Shown in pieces: positions 27,886 through 36,095 of a DNA stretch of 64,000 bases. The stretch is taken from contig NZ_JAFFID010000002.1 of NCBI RefSeq assembly GCF_017355955.1, forward strand, positions 1 to 64,000, given 5' to 3'. Below the pieces are notes generated by a model. It did no database searches and was not told the DNA's origin. It saw only the letters and a list, made by a program, of their open reading frames with translations. Source of the DNA: Sabulibacter ruber (GTDB lineage: Bacteria; Bacteroidota; Bacteroidia; Cytophagales; Hymenobacteraceae). A program made the translations under genes and the position numbers. How positions within the stretch are numbered: position 1 is the stretch's first letter; every line of letters begins with the position of its first letter.

Positions 27886-28920
27886 TTATCTACTAATAGT
27901 AGGTTTAGGTGAGTACTGCCCCAATACCGCACTGAGCACTACGGAGAACCCTATAAGGCAAAGCAACAGATTGAGGTTACCCCAATGAGAGAAGTTGAAG
28001 ACAAACAGAATCACTAACAGGTTCAGCAGTCCTAAAATAGCAACCGTAGACACCTGGCTGAATCCCATGGCCAGAATACGGTGGTGGATATGGTTCTTGT
28101 CCGGCGCAAAAGGAGACACCCCGTTTAAAACCCTGATAAGAGAAACTCTGATGGTATCAAACAACGGCACAAACAACACCCCCAACGCTACCACCGGCGA
28201 AGAAGGCACAAACCGCATCTCTATGAATTGAATAGCCATTATGGAAACCACAAAGCCACACAGCAGAGAGCCGGTATCCCCCATAAAGATTCGGGCCTTG
28301 TAGAAGTTATATCTCAGGAAACCCAGCAACCCGCCAATTAAGCAAACGGCCACTCCCGCGTAGTTTGAATACTGGTCCAGGTGCGAATACCAGAAAAAGA
28401 ACCCGAAAGTAGATACCACAATGGTGACAATGGTACCCGCCAAACCGTCCAGACCGTCTATCAGGTTAATAGCATTGGTAATCCCCACTATGGTGAAAAA
28501 GGTGAATCCATAGCTTAAGCCATCGGGTAGTTCATGAATTCCAAAAATACCCTGAAAACTAGTGACTCTGATGTCAGCAATAAACATTACCACACCCGTT
28601 GCCAACACCTGCATGAAGAACTTCTTGAAAGCGGAAATAGTAACCAGGTCATCTTTCAAGCCTCCGAAGAAGAGAATGATACATCCTGCCAGCACCTGCT
28701 GCACGCCATTAGACAAATCTCCAAAAATGGTAAGCGCTGACATGAACCCGGCAAAAACACCCAAGCCACCCAACCGGGGCGTAAGCGAGACGTGCACCGT
28801 CCGTTTATTGGGCTGATCCAGAATATTCTTCAGGTGTGCCACATACACAATAGAGGGAATGGCAAAAAGCGTAATGAAAAAAGACCAGCTAAAGGAAAGT
28901 AGGTATGTAAAAAATTTCAT
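27886..28920 (-). CDS. WecA/TagO-type polyprenyl-phosphate sugar-1-phosphate transferase
   Basis: A glycosyltransferase family 4 (MraY-like) integral membrane enzyme that loads a sugar-phosphate onto undecaprenyl phosphate to start lipopolysaccharide or exopolysaccharide assembly. The motifs are D90-D91 (LKDDL), NLIDGLDGLAGT (N152, D155, D158), FMGDTGSLL (213-218 core) and the His-rich loop HIHHR (277-281) typical of WecA rather than MraY. It has about ten membrane helices. It lies 6 bp upstream of the DUF4271 gene, so co-transcription is likely. Confidence 0.9.
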   Translation of the reverse strand: MKFFTYLLSFSWSFFITLFAIPSIVYVAHLKNILDQPNKRTVHVSLTPRLGGLGVFAGFMSALTIFGDLSNGVQQVLAGCIILFFGGLKDDLVTISAFKKFFMQVLATGVVMFIADIRVTSFQGIFGIHELPDGLSYGFTFFTIVGITNAINLIDGLDGLAGTIVTIVVSTFGFFFWYSHLDQYSNYAGVAVCLIGGLLGFLRYNFYKARIFMGDTGSLLCGFVVSIMAIQFIEMRFVPSSPVVALGVLFVPLFDTIRVSLIRVLNGVSPFAPDKNHIHHRILAMGFSQVSTVAILGLLNLLVILFVFNFSHWGNLNLLLCLIGFSVVLSAVLGQYSPKPTISR

Positions 28921-28990
28921 GCCATGTCTTGGTTTGATTGTATCACAGGTAGTCTATGCCAGTGGCAGTTCCGGAACTCCGGAATGCCCC

Positions 28991-29395
28991 TTAGGAATGC
29001 AAAACCCCTTCTTTTTCCAGGATTGAGATGTGAATAATATTCTCTTCAACCACGCTACCCGGCACAAATAAGAACCGTTTGTCATGGATATTTCGGCCAA
29101 TGTAATAGCTTACCCAGTATTCATTCGTGATGTTGAACAAAGCGGGGTCAATGGGTTCTATCTGTACGGCACTTTTAGGACCAACCTGCTCATACATATG
29201 GCGCAACACGGAGGTTTTTACCTCTTGACCCTCATGCTCGCCATACCCTTTGGAGGAGATCAGCACGTTGTCTAAGTAAATATCATTGTTGTTGATGAAG
29301 TACACATTCCACTCCTCTTGCCCCAGAGCATCCAGGTCTCTCACAATAGCAACGGACACTCCCTCTACCTGGTGAAAATCAATGTCTTTCTTCAT
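28991..29395 (-). CDS. Conserved hypothetical protein downstream of lipB
   Basis: A 134-residue soluble protein with no signal peptide. Its start codon lies inside the 3' end of lipB (17-bp overlap), so translation is probably coupled. The text SVAIVRDLDALGQEEWNVYF and a C-terminal half with ITNEYWVSYYIGRNIHDKRF look like a small alpha/beta domain. I do not recognise the family. Confidence 0.75.
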   Translation of the reverse strand: MKKDIDFHQVEGVSVAIVRDLDALGQEEWNVYFINNNDIYLDNVLISSKGYGEHEGQEVKTSVLRHMYEQVGPKSAVQIEPIDPALFNITNEYWVSYYIGRNIHDKRFLFVPGSVVEENIIHISILEKEGVLHS

Positions 29396-30113
29396 AGTGA
29401 TGCATCAACATCTTAGCTTCAAATAATTGTTCAAAATGGCGCAGCAGCTTTTCCTCCACTTCAGCCAGTGGCACTACTCTGCCTATCTCTTTCTCCAGAG
29501 AGGTTACCGCCTTATCTGAGATGCCACACGGCACAATATTGCCGAAGTACGCAAGATCTGTATTCACGTTTAACGCCAACCCGTGCATGGTTACCCACCG
29601 GCTGCACTTCACGCCCATGGCACAAATCTTTCTGGGGTTGCGCTGCTCCTCAAAGTCCAGCCAAACTCCGGTTAGTCCTACTATTCTACCGGCTTTCAGA
29701 TCGTATTCGGCCAGCGTCTGAATGACCGCTTCTTCTAAAAGCCGTAAGTACTGGTGGATATCGGTAAAGAAATTTTCCAAATCCAGAATAGGGTAGGCTA
29801 CCAACTGGCCGGGACCATGATACGTAATATCCCCGCCTCTGTTGATCTTATAAAAAGAAGCATGCTTCTCCGCCAGCCCTTTCTCATCTAGAAGCAAATG
29901 CGCTTCATGGCCACTTTTGCCTAAGGTGTACACGTGCGGATGCTGGCAAAGCAAAAGATAGTTGGGCGTAGAAAGTCGCTCCTCTTCAGGCAGGGACCTG
30001 TTCTGCGATTTTAGGTCCACAATCTCCTTCAGGAGCTGCTCCTGGTAATCCCAGGCCTGCTGATAATCCATCAGGCCCAATTTCTCAAAAACGATTTCTC
30101 TATTCTGTTTCAT
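29379..30113 (-). CDS. lipB: Octanoyl-ACP:protein octanoyltransferase
   Basis: Transfers octanoate from acyl carrier protein to lipoyl domains, the first step of lipoate cofactor synthesis. Signatures are RGGDITYHGPGQLVAYPIL (from residue 92), the catalytic Lys169 (MGVKCSRW) and the acyl-enzyme Cys196 (NIVPCGISD). At 244 residues it is a normal LipB. On the minus strand upstream, TATCTTTGCA (30217-30226) matches a -7 element about 105 bases from the start. Confidence 0.95.
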   Translation of the reverse strand: MKQNREIVFEKLGLMDYQQAWDYQEQLLKEIVDLKSQNRSLPEEERLSTPNYLLLCQHPHVYTLGKSGHEAHLLLDEKGLAEKHASFYKINRGGDITYHGPGQLVAYPILDLENFFTDIHQYLRLLEEAVIQTLAEYDLKAGRIVGLTGVWLDFEEQRNPRKICAMGVKCSRWVTMHGLALNVNTDLAYFGNIVPCGISDKAVTSLEKEIGRVVPLAEVEEKLLRHFEQLFEAKMLMHHYEERH

Positions 30114-30266
30114 GGCCCTGTAGCTTCCTTCTTCTATTATTAATCATATTCCCACCTTTCAGCACAGCTTCCTCTTTCATTACCCATTCCATCTATGCTT
30201 CACGTATAGAATGCGTTGCAAAGATAAAACAGTGCAAATTACTCATTTAACCAGCACCTACCAAAA

Positions 30267-30620
30267 ATGGCGCATAATACTCACTTAGGCCAATTGGGCG
30301 AACAGGCCGCAGAAGCGTATCTGGCGCAGAATGGCTACCTGGTATTAGAGAAAAATTACCGCTATAAACGTGCCGAAGTTGACCTGATCGTTACAAAAGA
30401 CAAGGTACTGGTGCTGGTAGAAGTAAAAACTAGAAGCACCAACGCCTTTGGTTTCCCGGAAGAAGCTGTTTCTACCAGAAAAGAAGCAATGCTGCAGTTG
30501 GCGGCAGACTATTATATAGAGCAGCGGCAATGGCAGCACGATGTCAGGTTTGATGTGATTTCCATTTTGTGGCGCAGCGGCCAACCTGAGATTATGCACA
30601 TTGAAGATGCTTTCCACTGA
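30267..30620 (+). CDS. YraN/UPF0102 family nuclease-like protein
   Basis: A 117-residue protein with the restriction-endonuclease-like fold of UPF0102: GQLGEQAAEAYLAQNGY, KRAEVDLIV (Glu, Asp), VLVEVKTR (ExK). These residues would form a PD-(D/E)xK metal site. The cellular role of the family is not settled. It is divergent from lipB. Confidence 0.9.
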   Translation: MAHNTHLGQLGEQAAEAYLAQNGYLVLEKNYRYKRAEVDLIVTKDKVLVLVEVKTRSTNAFGFPEEAVSTRKEAMLQLAADYYIEQRQWQHDVRFDVISILWRSGQPEIMHIEDAFH

Positions 30621-30664
30621 GCCAGGCGCAAGGCCTATCTTCTTTCAACTGGTTACAAAAAGCG

Positions 30665-30714
30665 GAACCCCGTTTCAGGGCTGATTTCCTGAAATCAGCC
30701 CTGAAACGGGGTTC
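30665..30714. terminator. Perfect 24-bp inverted repeat with 2-base loop
   Basis: The arms 30665-30688 and 30691-30714 are exact reverse complements (GAACCCCGTTTCAGGG..., loop CT). It lies between the convergent yraN and YwqK-like genes and can end both transcripts. It belongs with the palindrome family seen elsewhere here but has GCTGATTTC/GAAATCAGC at its centre. Confidence 0.7.
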
Positions 30715-30731
30715 ATCTACTTATAAGGAGT

Positions 30732-31658
30732 TTATTTATCCTTTTTCTCAAATACCAAGGTGCCGTGCCGGTCATATTGTTTCACCAGGGTTGGCTCAAT
30801 AGGAGGATCAAAGCCGGACTCAGCGTACTGAAACTCAAACTGGCGGCGGCCCCTGAAATCATAGAAGTTGATCCAGGTACCAACCTTACGGCCTTTGTCA
30901 TAGGTTCCTTGCCATTCTAATTGGCCGTTCTCGTAGAACTTGTAGTATTCGCCCTGCACCTGGCCGTACTGATAAGGAATAACTTCTTTTATCTTGGTCT
31001 TAGCCGCATCATAGTAAGTGATTACGGCATCGCGCAGGAAGCCTTTTTCATAGTGAACTTTCTGGGTGAGCGTGCTGTCTGGTCTGAAGGTCTCCCACCG
31101 GAGGTGTTTGGCGCCTACATAAAAGTAGCCCTGCTCTATGATAACATCGCCCCGCTTTTTGGTATACGGGCCGTGCAAAATCAATATCTGCCGTTTGGAA
31201 GGATCAAGCGTGGGCGCCCTGAAGATTCTACGTTTCTTAACGTCAAAGAAATGCTTGTCACGCACGTACGGGTTAGGGTCTTTGTAGTCCCGCAGGTAAT
31301 AGAAGGTCTCTACAACCTGGTTGTTTCCTTTGCCTTGGCGGGCAAATCCTTTTTTCACCCGATACCCAAAATAGGTTTTCTTCTTCTTGGGCTCCTTTTT
31401 CTTTTCCTTTTTGGATTTGTCTTCCTTGGCTGCCTGCGCACTATCGGTGGCAGCCGTAGCCAAAGATGGCTTGGACAGGGAGTCAGTCAGGACGGTGGTG
31501 TCTATGGGGCTCGCATCAACAAGAGCATCTTTCTTCTGCCAGAAAAGCAGCTTTTTCTTCTCCTTGCCAATAATCTGAGCCTGTGCCTCCTGATGTAGGC
31601 CCCAGATGAATGCTGCACTGAAGAACAGCACCTTTACCCAAATTCTCATTTCTCCCAT
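30732..31658 (-). CDS. Secreted YwqK/MORN-repeat-like protein
   Basis: From ATG 31658 the protein starts MGEMRIWVKVLFFSAAFIWG, an apparent signal peptide; a longer open frame to 31739 adds residues that would disrupt it. A low-complexity Lys/Glu stretch is followed by a C-terminal half with MORN/YwqK-like repeats (QVQGEYYKFYENGQLEWQG, KGRKVGTWINFYD). Such repeats are common in exported Bacteroidota proteins of unknown function. The name YwqK antitoxin used in some databases is not supported by any toxin gene here. Confidence 0.75.
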   Translation of the reverse strand: MGEMRIWVKVLFFSAAFIWGLHQEAQAQIIGKEKKKLLFWQKKDALVDASPIDTTVLTDSLSKPSLATAATDSAQAAKEDKSKKEKKKEPKKKKTYFGYRVKKGFARQGKGNNQVVETFYYLRDYKDPNPYVRDKHFFDVKKRRIFRAPTLDPSKRQILILHGPYTKKRGDVIIEQGYFYVGAKHLRWETFRPDSTLTQKVHYEKGFLRDAVITYYDAAKTKIKEVIPYQYGQVQGEYYKFYENGQLEWQGTYDKGRKVGTWINFYDFRGRRQFEFQYAESGFDPPIEPTLVKQYDRHGTLVFEKKDK

Positions 31659-31888
31659 AACGGACTTCACCTTCTGAACTTTGCCTATAACGTTCTTCAA
31701 CCTGTAAATTGTATACCGCACCTGTACGAAGAACAGCATACCAAGTGTTGTTTACCGCAGATAACAAATCACGCTAAATAAAATTCAGAATAACCTGTTT
31801 TTACCCTGTTTTTCTGAAAACAAGCTTGAAACCCGAAAGTCAGGCCCGTTGCAGCAGACCTGGCAGAAAGGTAGGAACAACAGAAGCG

Positions 31889-32740
31889 CTACAGAGAACT
31901 AGCTAGCGGTGCTGGTTCAGCCGCCATCCGCACCAATCCCTGAAAGCCTTTCTTTGCTAAATCCTGCCGCGCCTGCTCCGCCACGGTTTTAGAGACAAAA
32001 CGCCCCGCCAATATGCGGTGGACTTTTTGCCCGTTCACCGTCTCCTCAACCAGCGCAATAGGCATTTTCTGGTAGAGCTTCTTCAGTTTCTCTACCTGAG
32101 CCGTAGCATTGGCAACATTCCCGAAAGAACCTGCCTGAACCACGTACACCTGAGACTGCGCCAAGGTTGGCACTGCCGGAATGGCTTTGGCATCTGTTGG
32201 GTTAGCTCCCGCCGGGGATGAGGTCAACGTAATAGGAGTCGAGACCGGAGTGGCTGGCGTAACCGCTGCAACAGCGGTCTCGGTCTTAGCAGCAGAAAGC
32301 TCTTCTTTTTCCTCAGAAGGAGTCTCTGCCTTTTCTCTGCTGGCCAGGAAAGCCTCTGGCAACTCCACCACCTCTACAGTGACTTCGGCTAAGCCATCAT
32401 TGCGGTAATGGATTTTGCGGGCAGCGGCTTCTGAAAGGTCTATGATACGGGCGCCTCTGAAAGGACCACGGTCATTAATTCTCACCACCACGCTCTCGCC
32501 GGTAGCAACATTAGTGACTTTGACTTTACTGCCTAAAGGAAGTTGATTGTGCGCGGCCGTAAGCTTGTGGCGATTGTAAATCTCGCCGCTGGTAGTAGGC
32601 CGGCCATGATATTTGGCCCCATACCAGGAGGCCAGACCGTTTTGCTTATCGCCTATTTCCTGCCCAAAGGCGGCTGGCGCAAAGCTGATGAAAAAAATGA
32701 AAAGAACGGTAAGCGCATTGTAAATTTTCAGTTTCCCCAT
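31889..32740 (-). CDS. rlpA: RlpA-like septal lytic transglycosylase with SPOR domain
   Basis: An exported peptidoglycan-active protein. It has a signal peptide (to about 27), a double-psi beta-barrel RlpA domain (about 33-125; GLASWYGAKYHGRPTTSGEIY and the catalytic-type NDRGPF at 89-94), an Ala/Thr/Pro linker, and a C-terminal SPOR domain (about 205-278; VYVVQAGSFGNVANATAQVE) that binds denuded glycan at the septum. E. coli-type RlpA cleaves glycan lacking stem peptides; the domain order here is the same. Confidence 0.9.
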   Translation of the reverse strand: MGKLKIYNALTVLFIFFISFAPAAFGQEIGDKQNGLASWYGAKYHGRPTTSGEIYNRHKLTAAHNQLPLGSKVKVTNVATGESVVVRINDRGPFRGARIIDLSEAAARKIHYRNDGLAEVTVEVVELPEAFLASREKAETPSEEKEELSAAKTETAVAAVTPATPVSTPITLTSSPAGANPTDAKAIPAVPTLAQSQVYVVQAGSFGNVANATAQVEKLKKLYQKMPIALVEETVNGQKVHRILAGRFVSKTVAEQARQDLAKKGFQGLVRMAAEPAPLASSL

Positions 32741-32777
32741 TTTAGGTTTTGTTGGTGGAACATCAATTTCAAGGCGA

Positions 32778-32807
32778 CAAAATTAGGAGTTAAATCCCTT
32801 AAATCAA
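32778..32807 (-). promoter_or_regulatory. Promoter of the RlpA-like gene
   Basis: On the minus strand TTG (32805-32807), a 19-base gap, then TAATTTTG (32778-32785) fit the Bacteroidota -33/-7 pattern. The start codon is 38 bases downstream. Confidence 0.6.
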
Positions 32808-33161
32808 GCCGCCTGCCGTTGAGCACATGGTTTCCAAGTTAAACAAACTTATTAAAGTAATATAATTTTAAATTAATATCCAAAATCACAAATCCATAAT
32901 ATAACTTATTTTACAATTCATGGTATGCCATATTTCTCACTAACTCAGAGTAAATTTTCTGCGAATACAGGCATTAAAAGCGATTTTTCTTGCCTAAATT
33001 GAATTAAAATGATACGCCCGCTTTCAAGCTAAATCCTTAGAAAAATAGAAACCGAAAAATAAAAATCTATTTTTTCTGAAAAATTTAGCCGAAGCCTCAA
33101 AAACTTAGGCAATTGCCTACGAATTTAGCAGTTATATATAGAAAACTCAATATTTAAAACC
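32808..33161. other. AT-rich gene-free region
   Basis: About 350 bp of strongly AT-rich sequence between the divergent RlpA-like and DUF72 genes. It has many A/T runs and no clear open frame or strong hairpin. No good promoter match for the rightward gene was found. Confidence 0.5.
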
Positions 33162-34070
33162 ATGGATTTCGGACGCTTGCCAGACATCAGCAAAGTAGAC
33201 TTCACGCTGCCCCCAGACCACCCGGCTACCGCCCAGGTGTTAGCTCGGTCGCAGCGACCTACCCGCCCGAGCCTGTATCTTGGTTGCCCTACCTGGACCA
33301 ACAAACCCTGGATAGGCACGTACTATCCGGCCGGAGCCCAGGATGCCCAACTACTCTATTGGTACGCCCGGCAATTCAACACACTGGAAATGAACACCAC
33401 GCACTACCGCATTCCTGATGCTACCGCTATTCATAGATGGAAACAGGCTGTGCCTCCGGGGTTCGTGTTTTGTCCCAAGCTGCCCCAGGTCATCAGCCAT
33501 GATCAACTCCTTCAGAATGCCGGGGAACCCACCAAGCTTTTCTGCGATGCCATTTTAGGGTTAGGTGAAAGCCTGGGCATGGCCTTTCTGCAGTTGCCGC
33601 CTTTCTTTGGGCCTGAAGATTGGCCTATCCTGGAACAGTACCTTATGAACTTTCCGCCAGAAGTACCTTTAGCAGTGGAGTTTCGGCACGAGAACTGGTT
33701 CAAAGAATCAGCCGTGACGCAACGGGCCTTCCAGACGTTAGAGGAACGGCAGATTACTACGGTGATCACCGATGTAGCCGGTAGAAGAGATGTGCTGCAC
33801 ATGCGCCTCACCACGCCCGTAGCCATGGTACGGTTCAACGGTCACGCCCTGCACCCTACTGATTACACCCGCCTGGATGCCTGGGCCGACCGGTTGCACC
33901 AGTGGCTGGAACAGGGGCTGCACACCGTCTACTTTTTTATGCATCAGAAAGAGATTATGGATGCCCCGCCCGCCTTGGTGCACCTGATGGATAAACTGGA
34001 GAAAAGCACCGGTTTGGCTTTACAGCGGCCCACAAAGGTGCAGCAATACATCCAGGGGCAACTTTTTTGA
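33162..34070 (+). CDS. DUF72 (YecE-like) domain protein
   Basis: A TIM-barrel-like protein of the DUF72/YecE family: YLGCPTWTNKPWIGTYYPAGA near the N-terminus, FNTLEMNTTHYRIPDA, FCPKLPQVISHD, PLAVEFRHENWF and VRFNGHALHPTDY. The biochemical function of the family is unknown. It stands alone, with AT-rich sequence upstream. Confidence 0.88.
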   Translation: MDFGRLPDISKVDFTLPPDHPATAQVLARSQRPTRPSLYLGCPTWTNKPWIGTYYPAGAQDAQLLYWYARQFNTLEMNTTHYRIPDATAIHRWKQAVPPGFVFCPKLPQVISHDQLLQNAGEPTKLFCDAILGLGESLGMAFLQLPPFFGPEDWPILEQYLMNFPPEVPLAVEFRHENWFKESAVTQRAFQTLEERQITTVITDVAGRRDVLHMRLTTPVAMVRFNGHALHPTDYTRLDAWADRLHQWLEQGLHTVYFFMHQKEIMDAPPALVHLMDKLEKSTGLALQRPTKVQQYIQGQLF

Positions 34071-34181
34071 ACTGGCACTCAGAGCCTTCGGCTTACACGT
34101 GAAAAAAGAAGAAGGAGAGATGCAACCATGCGCATTTTGTGGGACTCTCTGACAGAAATAGTCCACTAAGCCCTATCTACT

Positions 34182-35732
34182 ATGAAACCAACCTTACCCC
34201 TCAGGAACCTGCTAACCAAAAGCGGCCTTCTTCTAGGGTTGCTTGTCCCTGCCACCGTGTTTGCCCAAACCAAGGCACCGTTGCTGCACGCCCCCAAAGA
34301 CACCGTAGTACTCACTATAAAAGAGACCAAGTACAAGCATACCTTTAAGGTAAGCGAAGCGGGCCGGGAGAAACTGGTACGCATCAGCCCCAACAACCGG
34401 CCTAACCTCATGCACGTGAACACCGGCCAAGACAGCCTGGCGGTGAAATACCAGAACAACCTGCGGGAGCGGCTCAGAGTCACCAACGGCAAAGACACCA
34501 TTAGCCTGGTGTTTTCTTATTTCACGCCGCCCGCCTATTCAGAACTGAACAAGAAAGCCACTGAGCAGTACCATAAGAAGAATTACCAAGAATCTATCAA
34601 CCTGTACCAACAGGCGTTGGCGGCTGAGCCGAAGGGTGCCCACGTACGAAATACCTACTACAACATTGCCTGTGATTATGCTCTTATGGGCCAGAAAGAG
34701 CAAGCCCTGCAGAACCTGGAGAAAGCCGTAGCCGCCGGTTACAAGAACCTGTCTAACATGCGGCGCGATTCTGACCTGGAAATCCTAAAAAAGGACAAAA
34801 GGTACCTGAAGCTGGAAAAGCAACTGGAGAAACAGCAAGCCCACTTAGGCAACCCAGACAATGTGCAGCTGGTAACCACTGATGTGCACAACTTCTGGAA
34901 AGCCTATGACCTGGCCGCCAAAGACCCGGCCCGTCAGCAGGAGGTGTTTGAGAAGGAGTACTTCGGGAAAGCATCGGTGGGGTTACAGGACTACTTTGAG
35001 TTTAAAATCGGTTCTCTAGAGCTGTTCCTAAACAACCTCAACAACAAGACGGCCTTCTTTCCGGCCATCCGGAAGAACACCCTGCAGGTAGACGGCCTGA
35101 AAGCCGATATCTACAAGAGCTTCCATAAGATGAAGGAACTATATCCGGCCTCTACGTTCCCCAACGTGTACTTTGTGATCGGGCGTTACAACTCGGCGGG
35201 CACCGCCTCAGACAACGGACTGCTGATTGGCATTGACCAGTTCTCAAAATCTAACGATGTGCCGCTGCATGAGCTGAACCTCTGGGAGCGCAACAACTAC
35301 AATTACGTGCGCAACGTGCCGCCGCTGATTGCGCATGAGCTCATTCACTTCATCCAGACAAACAAATCAGACACTACGCTGCTGGCCAGTGCCCTCACCG
35401 AAGGCATGGCTGATTTTATTGGGGAGTTGATCTCAGGTGTAAACACAAACAAACGCATCCATGACTTCGCCAATCCCAGAGAAAAAGAGATCTGGGAGAA
35501 GTTCAAAGCCGAGATGTACCTGAACCGCTACAACAACTGGATTGCCAACGGCGGCCAGGAGCGCCCCGACTGGCCCGCTGACCTGGGTTATTACATGGGC
35601 TACAAAATCTGCGAAGCCTACTACAACAAGGCCACGGACAAGAAACAGGCAGTGAAAGACATCTTAGAGATCAAAGACCCTAAAGCCTTCTTTGAGCAAA
35701 GCGGCTACGCCGATAAGTTCACGAAGCTTTAA
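34182..35732 (+). CDS. Exported TPR protein with GldB-like/DUF2268 zinc-protease domain
   Basis: A 516-residue exported protein. The signal peptide ends near residue 29 (VFAQ). Residues 120-190 contain two TPR-like units (AYSELNKKATEQYHKKNYQ; LMGQKEQALQNLEKAVAAGY). From about 230 a domain similar to the GldB/DUF2268 family follows, with HELIH (385-389) as an HExxH zinc site and Glu407 (LTEGMADF) as the probable third ligand. Unlike GldB of Flavobacterium it has no lipobox. Proteolysis is predicted but the substrate is unknown. Confidence 0.75.
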   Translation: MKPTLPLRNLLTKSGLLLGLLVPATVFAQTKAPLLHAPKDTVVLTIKETKYKHTFKVSEAGREKLVRISPNNRPNLMHVNTGQDSLAVKYQNNLRERLRVTNGKDTISLVFSYFTPPAYSELNKKATEQYHKKNYQESINLYQQALAAEPKGAHVRNTYYNIACDYALMGQKEQALQNLEKAVAAGYKNLSNMRRDSDLEILKKDKRYLKLEKQLEKQQAHLGNPDNVQLVTTDVHNFWKAYDLAAKDPARQQEVFEKEYFGKASVGLQDYFEFKIGSLELFLNNLNNKTAFFPAIRKNTLQVDGLKADIYKSFHKMKELYPASTFPNVYFVIGRYNSAGTASDNGLLIGIDQFSKSNDVPLHELNLWERNNYNYVRNVPPLIAHELIHFIQTNKSDTTLLASALTEGMADFIGELISGVNTNKRIHDFANPREKEIWEKFKAEMYLNRYNNWIANGGQERPDWPADLGYYMGYKICEAYYNKATDKKQAVKDILEIKDPKAFFEQSGYADKFTKL

Positions 35733-35811
35733 CTGCAGTTCCTTCAGAAAATACAAACTACTGTTTTGAGCCGGTTCTCCTGAAAACAAGCTTAAAATAG
35801 AAGCCGCCGTT

Positions 35812-35846
35812 GAGACCTCACAGGTTTTGAAAACCTGTGAGGTCTC
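35812..35846. terminator. 17-bp perfect palindrome, terminator-like
   Basis: GAGACCTCACAGGTTTT (35812-35828) and its exact complement (35830-35846) are separated by one base and followed by TTTATTTG. It probably ends the TPR/protease gene transcript. Confidence 0.65.
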
Positions 35847-36003
35847 TTTATTTGTTGAGCAGGATTCTCAGGATGGATCTGATTTTCAGGATTGGGCACG
35901 AGCGGTCATTGACACAGACACCCGTAGGTCCGCTGTACACTACGAGGTCTTTTGAGCAGGTGCTTTTGGTTTCTTTTCTGTGAAACAGGCTAAAAATCAC
36001 ACT

Positions 36004-36065
36004 ATGGCGCGGAAGTTACTTCCGTGACATTTGATCTTTAGTCACGGAAGTAACTTCCGCGCCAT
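36004..36065. repeat. Inverted repeat, ATGGCGCGGAAGTTAC family, copy 1
   Basis: Perfect 25-bp arms (36004-36028 and 36041-36065; arm begins ATGGCGCGGAAGTTAC, ends TTCCGTGAC) flank a 12-base loop. Each arm also holds the small palindrome CGGAAGT.ACTTCCG. Further copies are at 38983-39007 (single arm, diverged) and 42490-42567. Confidence 0.8.
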
Positions 36066-36095
36066 GGCAAGTACTGGAGGAACTGAGGGCAATCC

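Larger units (their letters stand above)
35733..36095. repeat. Intergenic repeat cluster
   Basis: No gene is visible. It holds a degenerate TTTTC..GAAAA repeat (about 35760-35800), the 17-bp palindrome below, text resembling GGATTTTCAGGATTGGGC that recurs near 45575, an ACACTACGAGGTCTTTT repeat (35914-35953) shared with 38833-38874, and the 25-bp inverted repeat at 36004-36065. Confidence 0.7.

Noticed and set aside
30732..31739. Toxin-antitoxin label for the YwqK-like gene
   Set aside because: There is no partner toxin nearby, and the protein has a signal peptide and MORN-like repeats.
36004..36065. Inverted repeats as a CRISPR array or insertion-sequence end
   Set aside because: Only paired arms are present, without regular spacers, cas genes or a transposase.
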